Source: Jackrogersella multiformis
Taxonomy: Eukaryota > Ascomycota > Sordariomycetes > Xylariales > Hypoxylaceae
DNA length: 64,000 nt
Assembly: GCA_902806575.1 (NCBI GenBank)
Contig: CADCXD010000011.1
Location: forward strand, 1,798,001-1,862,000
Direction of reading: 5' to 3'
The translations under genes were made by a program, and so were the position numbers. The notes under the pieces were generated by a model. The model had not been told where the DNA came from. It did not search any database and saw only the letters and a list, made by a program, of their open reading frames with translations. This document shows positions 9,811-23,072 of this stretch, piece after piece; positions within the stretch are counted from its first letter, which is position 1, and the number at the start of each line of letters is the position of its first letter.

Positions 9811-12800
9811 ATGGCGAATCTTTATTTTGCGCATTCAGATGCGCCTCTCAAAACTATCAAGGAGATTGTATTCAGCATCGCCTCTCCCAAGGAACTCAAG
9901 GATCAGAGTGTTGTTCAGATCATTCATCCTGAGACTATGGATGAGACTCGAACCAAGCCGCGCATACAGGGCCTAAATGACCCTCGGCTTGGTTCCTTGG
10001 ACCGCCAGTACAAATGTGCTACCTGTCTGGAGGGCATGTCTGAATGCTGCGGTCATTGGGGCCATACTGAGTTGGCTGTACCTGTCTTTCACCCGGGTTA
10101 CTTGAAGAAGGTCAAGAAGATTCTCGAGATTGTCTGCCACGCGTGTAGCAAACCACTGGAAGACAGGGTTAGTCTCTTGCCCTTGCTTGTTGACTGACCT
10201 GAATCTTATTTAATGCTAATCGGCTTTAGAACAATCCTGAATTTCTTGCTGCGGTGAGCATGCGGGATCCCAAGAAGCGTTTCCAGGCTGTTTGGACCGC
10301 CTGCAAAAAGAAGAAGTGGTGTAGCAACGAGGTGCCAAAGGAAGAGGATGACAAGGAGTACGAGCCGGGTACCAAGCCGAAGGGAGCAGGCCATGGTGGA
10401 TGTGGCAACGACCAACCTGCCATCCGTCAGACCGCTCTCCAGTTGTGGTGTACTACCAAAATCAAGCGTGATGATGGTTCCAAAGACACTGACAAGAAGC
10501 TGTTGTCTCCCGCCACTGCTCTGGACATCCTGAAGAAGATCGTTGACACGGACCTCAGAGATATGGGTCTAAACCCGGATTTCTCTCGACCTGAGCACAT
10601 GATTCTCACTGTACTGCCAGTCCCACCTCCTGCAGTTCGTCCCAGCATTTCTATGGATGGTACAGGTCAGGGTCTAAGAAACGAGGACGATTTGACATAC
10701 AAATTGGGCGATATTATTCGTGCCAACAGCAATGTCCATACCGCTATTCGAACGGGCGCGCCTAAACATCTTCAAGATGAATTCGAACAGCTTCTTCAAT
10801 ACCACGTCGCCACCATGATGGATAACGATATCGCTGGTCAACCTCAAGCTCTTCAGAAGAGTGGTCGTCCAGTCAAATCTATCCGAGCACGACTAAAGGG
10901 AAAGGAGGGTCGGCTACGTGGTAACTTGATGGGAAAGCGTGTCGACTTCTCTGCACGTACTGTCATCACGGGTGATGCCAACATTTCGCTTGACGAAGTT
11001 GGTGTGCCTAAGACGATAGCTAAGACTCTAACGTATCCCGAAACCGTCACTCCCTACAACATCTCTCGCCTACACAAGCTTGTCCAGAACGGACCGAATG
11101 AACACCCTGGAGCCAAGTATGTAGTTCGAACAGATGGTTCGAGGATTGACCTGCGACATCACAAGCGCGCCGGTCAGATAAATCTCGAGTACGGTTGGAA
11201 AGTCGAGCGACATCTTCAAGATGGTGATTATATCATTTTCAACCGTCAGCCGTCGCTCCACAAGGAGTCCATGATGGGACACAGAGTCAAGGTCATGCCT
11301 TTCTCAACTTTCCGACTGAATCTCTCTGTTACCTCACCGTACAATGCCGATTTTGACGGTGATGAGATGAATCTTCACGTGCCTCAGACTGAAGAAACGC
11401 GAGCTGAAATTCGCGAGCTCTGTATGGTTCCGCTCAACATTGTTTCTCCCCAACGGAATGGACCTTTGATGGGTATTGTCCAAGATACTCTGGCTGGTGT
11501 ATACAAGATGTGCCGCCGTGACGTATTCTTGACCCGAGAGCAAGTCTACAACATCATGCTGTGGGTTCCCGACTGGGATGGCGTTATCCCCCTGCCTGCC
11601 ATCTTCAAGCCGAGACCTCGATGGACCGGAAAGCAGATTGTTAGTATGATTATTCCTAAGGAGATCAGTCTTTACACCAAGCCTGCATTGAACAGCAAAG
11701 TAGACGATATCAACTCTCTATGGTCACCGCTGAATGATGAAGGCTTGCTCGTTCAATCTGGGCAGCTGCTCATCGGCCTGCTCACGAAGAAGAATGTCGG
11801 TGCTGCTAGTGGTGGCATCATCCATCTCTGTTACAATGAGCTCGGTCCCGACGGTGCGATGGCTTTTCTGAATGGGTGTCAGCGCGTTATTAACTACTGG
11901 CTGCTCCACAACGGTTTTAGCATCGGCATCGGTGACACTATTCCGGACAAGGTTACCATCACCAAGGTCCAAGCGGAAATCGATCAGCAGAAGGCTGAGG
12001 TGGCCGACTTGACACTTCAAGCGACCGCAAACGAATTAGAAGCGCTGCCGGGTATGAACGTTCGAGAGACATTCGAGAGCAAAGTCTCCAAGGCCCTTAA
12101 TTCTGCCCGTGACAAGGCCGGAACTACCACAGAGAATAGCCTTAAGGATGTTAACAATGCGGTAGTCATGGCCCGCTCTGGCTCGAAAGGTTCATCCATC
12201 AATATTTCCCAGATGACCGCCCTCGTCGGCCAACAGATCGTGGAAGGCAAACGTATTCCCTTCGGTTTCAAGTATCGGACTTTGCCCCATTTCACCAAGG
12301 ACGATTACTCGCCTGAAGCCCGTGGTTTTGTCGAGAATTCCTATCTACGTGGTCTTACACCTTCGGAATTCTTCTTCCACGCCATGGCTGGTCGCGAGGG
12401 TCTGATTGATACAGCTGTCAAGACGGCCGAAACCGGTTATATTCAACGTCGTCTTGTCAAAGCTCTTGAAGATGTTTGCGCTCGATACGATGGAACAGTT
12501 CGTAATTCGCTTGGTGACATCATTCAGTTCGTCTATGGCGAGGACGGTCTCGATGCCATGTGCATCGAGAAACAGCCCATGGATCACTGGGTCCTGAAAG
12601 AAGCAGATTTCGAGGATCGGTATCGTTTAGACGTGATGGAAGGTATCCGCCCACGAGTGCTCGAGGCATTAGAATATGGCCAAGACCTCGTTGGCGATAC
12701 GCTCGTGCAAGAGCTCCTTGACACAGAGTGGGAAGCGATTTGTCGAGACCGCGACTTCCTTCGGGACTTGAAGAAGAATTCCGAGAAGCTCGAGGATATG

Positions 12801-15259
12801 TTTCAACTTCCCCTCAATATCGGTCGGCTGATCGAGTCGTCCAAGAAGCTTCTTAAGGTTGACGAGACGAAACGAAGCAACCTATCCCCCCAGGACGTCA
12901 TACCTGTGGTGAAGGACCTCTTGGACCGGTTGATCATGGTTCGTGGCTCTGATGATGTCTCCAGGGAGGCTAATGACAACGCTACGAAGCTGTTCAAGGC
13001 TTTACTACGTTCGCGGTTAGCGTTCAAGCGCCTTTCGGTCCATCACCGTCTAAGCAAGTTGGCATTCAGGCATATTATGGGAGAACTAGAAAACCGTTGG
13101 TGCAAAGCAACGGTTAGTCCCGGTGAGATGGTTGGTGTGTTGGCTGCGCAGTCAATTGGTGAACCTGCAACACAAATGACTCTGAACACTTTCCATTTCA
13201 CTGGTATCTCGTCCAAGAACGTCACTCTTGGTGTTCCACGTCTCAAGGAAATTCTGAACGTTGCCAGCAACATCAAGACTCCTTCTATGATGGTGTACTT
13301 GGATGGTTCTACTTCTCAGGAGCACGCGAAGACACTTCGTAGTATAGTTGAGCATACGAATCTTCGTTCCGTCACGGCGATGACCGAAATCTATTACGAC
13401 CCTGAGATTGATTCGACGGAGATCCAGGAGGACGACGATTTCGTCACGTCTTACTTCCTACTGCCTGATGACAGTCAGCCCCCAGTTGACAGACAGTCGC
13501 GATGGCTGCTTCGATTCGTTTTGGACCGCCAAAAGATGCTCGACAAGGGCCTGACTGTAGAGGACGTGGCCATCCGTCTCAGAGAAGAATATCCCAGTGA
13601 TCTAGCTGTCATTTGCAGTGATAACAACGCTGATCAGCAAGTTATCCGCATTCGTCCAATGCCGGAAGATAAGGACGATCCTGACAAGACGATTGAGGAT
13701 GATGTGATGCTCAAGCGATTAGGCGAGCATCTTTTGGAGAACTTGACTCTCCGAGGAATCAAGGGTATTGAGCGAGCTTTCCTGAACAAAGGAACAAAAA
13801 TAGCAATCGACAAGCATGGTGCTATGATTCAAGCAAAGGACACTCCGCTCTGCGATGAATGGTATCTTGATACCCAAGGAACAGCTCTGCGTGAAGTTCT
13901 TTCAGTACCTGGAGTTGACCCCAAGCGTACCATCACGAACGACTTGTGGCAGACTGTTGATGTCTTTGGCATTGAAGCTGCAAGGCAGTCGCTGCTGAAT
14001 GAACTGAGAAGAGTGTTGGCCTTTGATGGTTCATATGTCAATGAGCGTCATCTAAGTCTCTTAGTCGAAGTTATGACATACAGAGGCAGCATTGCTGCGG
14101 TTACTCGTCACGGTATCAACAGGGCTGACACTGGTGCGCTGATGAGATGTTCCTTTGAGGAAACTGTCGAGATTCTGTTAGAAGCAGCCGCTATGGGTGA
14201 ACTCGACGACTGCAGAGGTATATCTGAGAACGTTATGCTTGGTCAGCTTGCTCCCATGGGTACTGGCCATTTAGACGTGTTCCTCGATCCTAAGATGCTC
14301 GAGACGGTCATCTCAGATAACTCTAGGATGGGTCTGATGCCCGGCATGACTATCAAGGGAAGCCCAATGGAGGGCGCAGCTACTCCGTACGACACTGGAT
14401 CGCCGATGGTAGACTCGGGTTACGGAATATCCCTCGCTTCCCCGTCAATGGGGATGGGTAATTTCTCACCTATCGTTGGAGCCGGCTCTGACTCTCCTTC
14501 GGGCTTCGGAACAGAGTACGGAGGATTTGGTAGCGCCAGTCCGTACGGGGGACGAAGCCCCGGGGCAACCAGCCCGTTCTCTGGTGGCGCGTCGCCTTCG
14601 TCACCTTTTAGCAGCTACGGTGGAGGCTACTCGCCGACCTCGCCTGGCGGCAGCTACTCTCCTACATCGCCGATGATAGGAGGTCGCTACGACAGCTCGC
14701 CACGGTTTAGTCCAGTCTCGCCATCTTTCTCCCCTAGCTCACCTCAATTTAGAGGTGCAGGCCCGACTAGCCCAAGCTATAGCCCTACATCTCCTACATA
14801 TTCGCCCACATCGCCTACGTCGCCGAGACAGTATTCTCCGACGTCACCATCGATGAATTCTCCCACGTCGCCTAGTTATTCACCAACTAGTCCCGTTTAC
14901 AGCCCGACGTCTCCTAGCCACCATGTGGGAGCTACGTCGCCTACTTACTCTCCTGTTTCGCCCAGTTATTCGCCCACGTCTCCCACAAGCTACTCCCCCA
15001 CGAGTCCGCATTATAGAATTGGAGGAGCACAGCAATCACCAGCGAGTCCGCAATACTCGCCTACGGTTCGTCCTCCGTCTAAATGATCCTAGTCCTAATT
15101 CCATACTAACATTGGTATAGTCTCCTGTCTATACTCCGAAGTCTCCTGGTCCCGGCGGTAGCACTAGCCCGAAATTGTACGTATCATCGTCCATAACGTG
15201 ATTTCATAGCGATACTAACTGAGGTCTACAGCTCTCCCACGTCTCCGAAGAACGATTAG
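9811..15259 (+). CDS. RPB1: RNA polymerase II largest subunit
   Basis: Catalytic subunit of Pol II. Exons 9811-10167, 10230-15065, 15121-15176 and 15232-15259 give 1758 aa, normal for filamentous fungi. The start MANLYFAHSDAPLKTIKEI is typical, and the first ATG in frame is at 9811. The clamp zinc site is visible (CATCLEGMSECCGHWGH), as is the catalytic Mg motif NADFDGDE at about residues 491-498, and the bridge helix and trigger loop region (GEPATQMTLNTFHFTG). The CTD starts near residue 1580. It has a degenerate linker of SP-containing repeats and then about a dozen consensus or near-consensus YSPTSPx heptads, ending in SPKND. Two 55-nt introns (15066-15120 and 15177-15231) interrupt the CTD tail. 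Retaining the first gives a stop seven codons later (after VRPPSK). Intron 1 is 62 nt. Confidence 0.97.
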
Positions 15260-17100
15260 TTCGTCTGCATAATAAACACCCGTGGCGTCACGCGCATCTT
15301 TTACAATCGCATTCTGGAGTTCTCGTTCCTTCATCGTTTCTACTTCCCCTGTTTATTGGCCCTATAGGAGGCCTAATGCATCATCAAGGAAAGAGAAATT
15401 CCCCGTTTGGCATTCGCACGAGACTAGAGAGAAAAGCAACAACCTCCCAAAAAGTTCTAGGCGAAAGGGTAAAGGGTTATTTTCATCTCTGGTTTATGCT
15501 GTACACTACACTAGCAGAAGCAGGATCGGCTTTGGTTTTTTTCTTGCTCTATTCCTTTTTTTTTCACCCGAGACGAGTGAAGGGCGGCAGATTGACATTC
15601 CGCCATATTCCAGTGTATTAGTCGTCTAGGGAAGTTCAGTGAGGACGATGAGACGAGACGCGAGTAACGAGGGGGGTTGTCGACCGGTTAGGCAGATAGG
15701 CTAGCTCGCTGCAATAGTGAATGCGACGCCTTTTTTTCCGACGCGCAGAGGTTTGATCGGTAGTGCCCTCTAACTAAACTGGTACATACCTACTTGGCGA
15801 TGCGTAGTCCAGCCGGCGCGTGCGAACTTCTGATGGTTAATCGAGGGCGACTGGCGTTGCAGGCGGTCGCGGTCGCAATGATTTAGGTACGCCTAATGCT
15901 AATAAAGAAATCTTGATTTATCCTTTGTTGTCTACGTAGACCGGCAGGCTAGAGCTCGGTGTTTAATGTCTTCTGATGATATAAACATCGTTCCTATGTG
16001 TGTGATTTGTAGTATGCACCTTTCATGGGACTAATTGCGATCCTATAAACAGTGCCTACCTGCATACCTGCCTACTTACATGACGCCGTCGTATTCCGGA
16101 ATGTATACTTCCTACCTACATACTACCACGACGTTGGGTCGGGCTTGCCAGCCGTCGTTTCAAAATCTCCTGCGCTGTCCTGCACGCTACACCAAGTCTC
16201 CTCTCATCTTACATGATCTGCCGTGGTCCCTTAATCATTTCTAGCCCCATCTTCAGGGCTGCTAGATTCCATTAGGGGGGGGGGGGGCTGTTTAGCCTCG
16301 CGCCTACAGCTCAGCTCTCTGCAGATCTCGCTTGCCTTGGAAGGGAAAAGAGAAGAAGAAGAATGATTAGATTCCGCGGCGCGGGTCGCAAGCGCGAGAG
16401 GCCCGGAAGCGGGAATCGGATATGAACCTTTCTGGCATGGGTGAGCGGCGCTTGTTTCATGTGCTCGCTACCTGGTTTGGTCTGAGTCCGGCGGCATGGG
16501 TGGTGGGAGGAGGTGTTAAGTGAGATGTGGTGGCGGCCGGCGCGTATAAGCGGTAGTGGTGGCGGGTTTGGTAGAGGTGGGCACTCTACCACCTCGCTTA
16601 CTTACAGTGCATGCAGTAGGCCACATGCACTCCACGTGAGCATGGAATACTCCGCCGTCGTACAATAACGAATGCCATGCATCATCACATGGCAGCTTCC
16701 TACCCTTTTGGGCTCGATGTAGGACTTTCCGGCCCCCAAACCCGGCGGCTGCGGACGAGAGCCACCCAAAGTCAGATCGCTGAAACAGTCGGGGTTGACG
16801 TACATAGATTTGGGATCTGGGGTCGTAAGGCTGGGAAGATGGTGTGATGGAGTGGGATTGGGATTTGAGTCCCGCGAACGGCAGTTGCAGTAGGTTAATG
16901 GATGCCAGTGGCTTAGGGGCGAGACTCGTTGTATACACATACGTACGTATGTACTCTCTGCATTGCAGCCTGTTCCCACAGCCGGAACTTGACGGGAGTT
17001 TTTTTTGGCCTAGCCTCGATGTAGTATAATTATAGAACCTGCAGTTAGCTCGATACATCGATGAATCGTGTTTCGACTGAAAACAGAGCTTATCAGACAG
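15260..17100. other. intergenic, no gene supported
   Basis: RPB1 3' flank with T-rich stretches (15537-15563), then GC-richer DNA around 16300-16800. Minus-strand open frames over 16311-17112 lack an ATG at their upstream ends and show no domain, so I do not call them. A 13-base G run sits at 16275-16287. Confidence 0.45.
16275..16287 (+). repeat. homopolymer run of 13 G
   Basis: Thirteen uninterrupted G residues in an intergenic region, unusual for this window. It may be a real G-quadruplex-prone tract or an assembly uncertainty. Confidence 0.9.
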
Positions 17101-20100
17101 ACTCGTATCCAAAGCGAAATCTGCTTTTATTAGGCGATCTGTTGGTATCTGGGCTTACCATCTAGTCTAACTAACTCCTTTATCTTGTATAGGTATTCAG
17201 GTTGGTCCTGATAATGTGAGTGCGATACTATAGTTATATGAGAGGGTGTACTCGGAGCTAATATCAGATTAAGTATTGGTAAGGTTAAATGTCATCTTGT
17301 TTCATAATAAATGAGCGCCTATGATGTTCAACTGAATCTGGGGTTATTGCTCTAGATTTTTCTCCTTTCGGTATTAAATCATTTATTCGGGTAGGGGTGA
17401 GGCGTTGGATACAGCTGGGCCTTGAGCGAACATAAACGGCTGGCGTAATGGTGGTAGAGCACGTGTGGAAGGATGTGACTCGCAGGAGCATTGAGAGGCT
17501 CCAGGTGTGTATATAGCCGTAGCCATGTTGAAGACCTATGTCAGCTATAGTATACCGTTGGTAATAGGGAAATGAGGATACAAACCCAACTATTCCTTTT
17601 TTATGAATCCTTCTTAGACCGAGATTCATACCGGTGTCGCCGTCCGCTGAGTATCGGATATATTGGATTGTCTATCAAGCAATCTTAAATCCGCTACTTC
17701 CATATTCAACGTGTAATCAGCACGATATATATAGGATCGTAGGGTTCAGCTAAGGCAACATTAATAGCTAATAGAGTAATGGTATGTGGCACGGATGGTC
17801 CCTACATTCTCCCATGCAGCAAAATGCCGCACCCAAACCCCCCAATTGGACCATGACAGCCAAAACCGGGGATTGAATGTTGTTATATAAGACAGCCGCC
17901 GCTAACATGAAGGACTGTTCTAATCTCCGGGGATATTTCTTGGGTTGCAAGCTCAACAGACGTAGCTCACTACCTAGTAAAGCGATATCTGAAATAAAAC
18001 TGATCGATATATTAGCTTGGACTGAAGACTTGACGTGGGATTTGTAAATGCTGCAGATACCGCTTATACAAGATGACGATCTCTTTCAATGTACAGTTAG
18101 GGGGCCCATACCAATACATAGCCGGGATATCCTTATGTGGGAGTCCCGGTCAGATAGGTCGCATCCGTATTGATGCGCTCTGTATTGGAATGAACCCTAA
18201 TATTCGAATAAGCTTGGTTTCTTGGTTTGGCATAGATCATACTATTACTTTTGGGCTATGGAATAGTCAACAGAGTCGCTCTGGTCCCTATGTTGTGTTT
18301 AGTAAAGCTCTAGAACCAAGGAAGGCTAGAGCTGAAGAGTCAAAAGTAGTAGCACTACTACCATATATGGAAAGGAACTGGATATACGTGAAATTTCACG
18401 AGTGAATGTGAGATGAGGGCTTCACGGCTGTGCTCATAGAGTAGAGTCGTATAATTTGACAGCTTCACGGAAATTACTAAGGGGTAAGATGAAAATGTGA
18501 AACTAGGTGATCTAAAGGGCTGGATAATACGCTCTCTCAAGAAGTTGCTCTCAAATGGCCGTAGACCGATATGAGTGATAGGAACAACCAATTTGAGAGC
18601 CTATGGTTCCAGTTGATAGAAATTTCCGAATTGGTTGACAACGAGGTCGTACCTAGCAGGGATAGCTGTGAGGACTATGCCACACCAAGCTATATATATT
18701 CTGCAAGATAACGTGGACGTGTTAGAAGCCTCGTGTAGCCTAAGTGCTACATGAAAACGTTCCGCTATTCAACCACGATGCCTGGAAAGGACGGAATGCT
18801 TCTTTAGTACTAAGCCACTCAGACGCTTGACGACTAAACTCAACGAGAACACCGAAACTCGCCAAGGAGACTTACTCGTCAGACTTGATGGCATTGAGAA
18901 TTATTGGGAACACCTTGTCTGCCAATGAGCTTAGGGAGGCGATGTAACTTCGGAAGTGGTGAGGGCATAAGAAGAGATATCTAGTGGCTGTTGTAAGACG
19001 CTGGGTAAGAGATCCTGCGATATTCGATGTTATGCCGAGTCGAGTGATGGCGTGGTGTCAATATGCAGTTGCGCTTTAACACTGCACCGTAACTAGGTAG
19101 ATTACGCGCTAGGGTTGTCATCAGCAATGAAATACCTTCCTACCTACCGATAGATAGGTGCCATAATGGTACCCTAAGGCTAAGGGGCGTTATAACGATA
19201 TATGAAGTGTTAAAAGACGGCCCGGCATGAATGCTGAAATGAGAACCCATTTGCAAGGAAATGATGTCTCTTGACTGATGAAATCCGTTAGTAGTTTGGA
19301 GCATACGCGTCTGCGCCAGTCCTGTGACTTGAAGTTGAATATTGTAACATTGGTCATGTCATTGGTAGGCGAACGAACGATGAGGTTGATGAGGTTGATG
19401 ATGAGGTTGACAAGATTGTTGTTGGTAGTACGTAGTAGGTACCTAGGTAGATAATAGGTATAGGCAGCTAGGTACCCGGTACTTAACTAGAGGTACCTAC
19501 CTACATATGTAGGTTAGGTAGCTGCCGCCCAGTTATAAGCGGTAGGTACGAACTGTACGTAGTAGGTGATCGTAACTAACAATGACTCCACAAACCTAAA
19601 CCGCTCCTAGGTATATTGGAGATTGTAGATTGGCCAATGAGATTGGGGGCGTCGCTTCACGCGATTGTACAGTGGGGAACTGCACTACGTACTTCACCGT
19701 CCATACTTTCCCCTCGCTTCCCTAACCCCTAACCCCTAACCCTGTCTACCCTTACCAGGTAGGTACCTATACAGCTGATAATGTAACAGCATAGTGCCTA
19801 GGTAGGTGGCTGCACGAGAAAAGAGTATTTCCCCGGGAGCCTGGGTGGACCCCTTAAAAACTAAAGTCGCAACCTTGAACCTTAGAGGCTTCACTTTCGG
19901 TTGGACGCCTTATAACTTCGATACAAGGCTGACAGGGCGAGCTCCATGAAGCTTAGATTATAGGGGAAGCCTAATGTGACTTCATATGGTGCAGCCGGCC
20001 AATCCATCGCCTCAGGTGCTCTTCGCCCGTAGTCCTCCTATATAATCATTATGACTCAGGTGTTTGAACAGTTTCGTTGCCTATATGTCAGAATTTAGTT

Positions 20101-22264
20101 CATAAAGTCTAGTTGATGTTGGTGGATTAAGAAAGTAGGCAATTCATCCCCTTCTGTTTTCGAAGTTGGGACTGTTTTTGCTCAACTGCTTTGGATGATC
20201 TTATTGGTCGCTAGCACGCCTTAAGCGCCGCACGTTTTTTTAATCCTAGGGCTTCAAGGTTGGTGCATTAGACGTTGACAATGCAGGGGTACCTAGGAAG
20301 GTTATGTCAACCTTTTTTCTTTCCCTTTTCTCTCATCGGGAAAGATGACCAGGTTTAACGGGAAGGAACCCGCTTTCGCCGATCTATGACGGCAGCGCTG
20401 TTGGCAATAACAGTTAAAAGGGCATTGCTTTCGTTACGAAGGGTTCTTCTTAGGCTGGCGAGGAGTTATGGGATTAGTAGCATCTCCGCCGAAATGTGAA
20501 TTGCATACCTAGGTAGGTATCTAACTAGGTAGGTACCTATCCTAAGAGGTAGGTACGCACTCTTCTTCTTAATTTTAGGCACGCAAAGGTGCGTTTAGTA
20601 CCAATTGCTATTTTTGACAGCCCCCGATGTTGGTAGTCGAGAGGCGATTATCCCGTAGGCTACACCGGATGGGATGTGTAAGCCATGTGCTTATGAAGTA
20701 TACCTAGGTAGTCAAAGATGAAACCACCTGTACTTGTCAGCTGTTGATTTGCCCATTCAATTCTACCACCTATAGAAAGATAGACTAAGCGAATCGGCCA
20801 CTTTGGTCGTGGGTTGTTGGCTTGACATTTCACATTGTTCGGTAAGCGCGCTGCACCAATTGGGTTCGTAGACGCAGCTTTCCATTGCGGTGAGAGTCTT
20901 GGGTTAATAGCAGTTGAACAGGTAGCAGTAGCAACAACAGGTGGCATGAGGAGGTAGCAAGGGCTTATTAGGATAACACAATGTTGGCAACAGGATAGGA
21001 GAGGATATGTTAGTATAGGAAAAAAGGGAAAAAGGAGAATGGGGAAGTATAAGGGGAGATAGGTAGGTTGCCTCGGGAGGGAAACTAAAAAGCTCGTAAA
21101 ATGTCGTGTAATCTGATGTTGTATGCTGAGAGAACACGATAGATGTCGTATCTGCCCGGGACCGGGCCGCACGAACGGGCCAACGCGCAATTGACGATGG
21201 CGCGGCTTGGAGCGAGTAAAGGACCAGTGTTAGCCCTGAGCCCTCCCCCTCTCACCCCTTTTCCCACCGACTGCAACCCGATCTTGACAAACTACCTGTC
21301 ATGTATACCTAGGTAGGTATGTAGGTAGTAAGGTTGCGGCATCCGTATCAGCCTTGGTCCTTGGAATCTTGGAAGTTAGGTAACCGTCGGCCCGAAATAC
21401 ATGCTTGCGGGCGAAGCCATGCTGTTAAGCGCGATTCCGCAGCACTGGCGCCCGTGTAGGGTCGCTATTGGATGGCGAACCGCGGTGATCGAGGGGCCAT
21501 GCTAAATGCGTGATAATCATTCCGGATACGGACGATGAGTCTGACCGGATTAGTGATATGAGCAGCTCTCTTTGCTACCTAGCTAGTAGGCATAGGTAGG
21601 CTGCCTAGTGCGATAATGCATGTCGATGTGTGTGGGGGATGCAAGTCAATTCCAAGAAAAAAAATCTTGGAAGAAAGAAGAGATGTGAAGGACATTGGGG
21701 AAAATGATATCTGACTGACCCCTTAATTACATTTCCATATCCTTCTAAGCGTGCTTATTGACTCCACAAGTACATATTAATTCTTAATCGCGTCTGTTAT
21801 AGCGATATCATCATAGTTTTCGCGGCTGAGGGAAGGAAAGTACCACCATCTATCAGGAATACTTGAGATATCTTGGTATCTAGATGGTTACCTGGGTACC
21901 AAATATATCCATGCAATTGCCGATTACGGTCCCGTACCTACGTAGGTACCTACTCACCTTAGGTAGCCTGGCACGCAAGGGAGGAGCTGCCGAATCCTAT
22001 ACAACAATACCTGCCTACCTAGGTATGTAGATGTAGCTACCTGATCTGGGTTAGGTGATTGACGCCCGACGAAGCAGCAACTTCCAATAATCATTCATCC
22101 ATTTATTATTTTTCCATCATTTTACCTCTTTTATTTTTTATTCCCTCGCACCTCGCTAATCACATGATATGGAACAGCTGCGAGTACCTACCGCCTCCTT
22201 ATCTGCAATTCAGTACACGGGTCACCGTAGGATTCTTCCAATGCGGCGCATTTTCTTCGTAACG
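17101..22264. other. gene desert, TACCTAGGTA-rich in its second half
   Basis: More than 5 kb of AT-rich DNA without a convincing gene. Short open frames at 17285-17629 (-), 17768-17956 (-), 18073-18405 (+) and 20660-21190 (-) have no recognisable domain; several have no ATG. From 19435 on, clusters of GGTACCTAGGTAG-type sequence are frequent (19436-19515, 19757-19806, 20507-20545, 21306-21330, 21938-21968, 22012-22040). A short tandem, GATGAGGTTGAT-like, lies at 19379-19412. Confidence 0.5.
19721..19741 (+). repeat. telomere-like CCTAACC tandem (3 copies)
   Basis: Three perfect copies of the 7-mer CCTAACC, one C longer than the usual telomere unit CCCTAA, in the middle of the desert. It could be an interstitial telomere-like scar or a telobox-type protein-binding site. 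At 21 bp it is too short to tell. Confidence 0.8.
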
Positions 22265-22561
22265 TCAATTTTGTTTTGAGAGGTAATCTTTCAAAGCGAA
22301 TGTTCCATGTTGGCTGTCGACGGCACATTTTGTTAGTTGAATGGACCCGCGCATTGCGACCCAACCGGCATAACAAGGCTTCTCTTCTTCTCTAGACGTG
22401 ATGATACGTCCTATGCCTTGCAGTGCCTTCGGGTAGATGCTTCTGACCGCGGATGTGGCCGCTAAAATTCCTTTCCGTATGTACAGTATGCCAGGTTGAG
22501 CTGTGTCACGTTTTACGGCCGCAACTTGACCCCATGTCGCTAGCCGTCTCTGCCATGCCAT
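22265..22561 (-). CDS. orphan open frame, 98 codons
   Basis: ATG at 22561, open to TGA at 22265. The protein starts MAWQRRLATWGQVAAVKRD and ends ALKDYLSKQN, with balanced composition and no low-complexity runs, unlike most open frames in this desert. There is no signal peptide, membrane segment or motif that I recognise. It may be chance, an orphan gene, or an exon of a longer minus-strand transcript. Confidence 0.22.
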   Translation of the reverse strand: MAWQRRLATWGQVAAVKRDTAQPGILYIRKGILAATSAVRSIYPKALQGIGRIITSREEEKPCYAGWVAMRGSIQLTKCAVDSQHGTFALKDYLSKQN

Positions 22562-23072
22562 TGAACGCAAATTTCGGTGAACACTTGCTAGAAATCATCA
22601 TGGTAGAATAAAAAATATTGTAATTCAAAGAAAATTAAGGGCTGTCTGAAACTATCCCATCACGAAAAACACGATAACCGTTCAAATCCATCCATCCAAC
22701 AGCCCGCGCCCCTGTATCATGGTTTCCGGATTGAATTATTTCCAAACAGACAAAGAAAGAACCGACAGGCCAAGTCTACCATTCCGAGAACCGAGTGAGT
22801 GTAAGTGTGTGTGTGTGTCGTACTGTCGAATCCCGACTCCAGGCCAGGCCTTTACAGCAACAAGAAGAAACAGATGACATAGAAAAATTGAGGTATCGAT
22901 GCGATCGCTCGCAAAACTCTCTTCCATCCTGCACCCACGCCCGCCCACTGATCATGTATTCCACCATGTTCACATCACCGTCGTAGCGGATATACCTGAG
23001 ATGAGAAGCAAGTTAACAAATGATGACCTGTAATAGTCATATGCTAAGAATGGGCGCCCAATGCTTGCCTCT

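Noticed and set aside
16516..17112. 198-codon minus-strand frame
   Set aside because: It opens with TTG rather than ATG, has no domain, and composition does not differ from surrounding non-coding DNA.
18073..18405. 110-codon frame containing RIRIDALCIGMN, reminiscent of a HET-domain motif (IDALCINQ)
   Set aside because: Only one short stretch resembles the motif and no neighbouring HET blocks are found in any frame.
20660..21190. 176-codon minus-strand frame
   Set aside because: It lacks recognisable domains and includes translated purine/pyrimidine-biased and TAGG-type repeat sequence.
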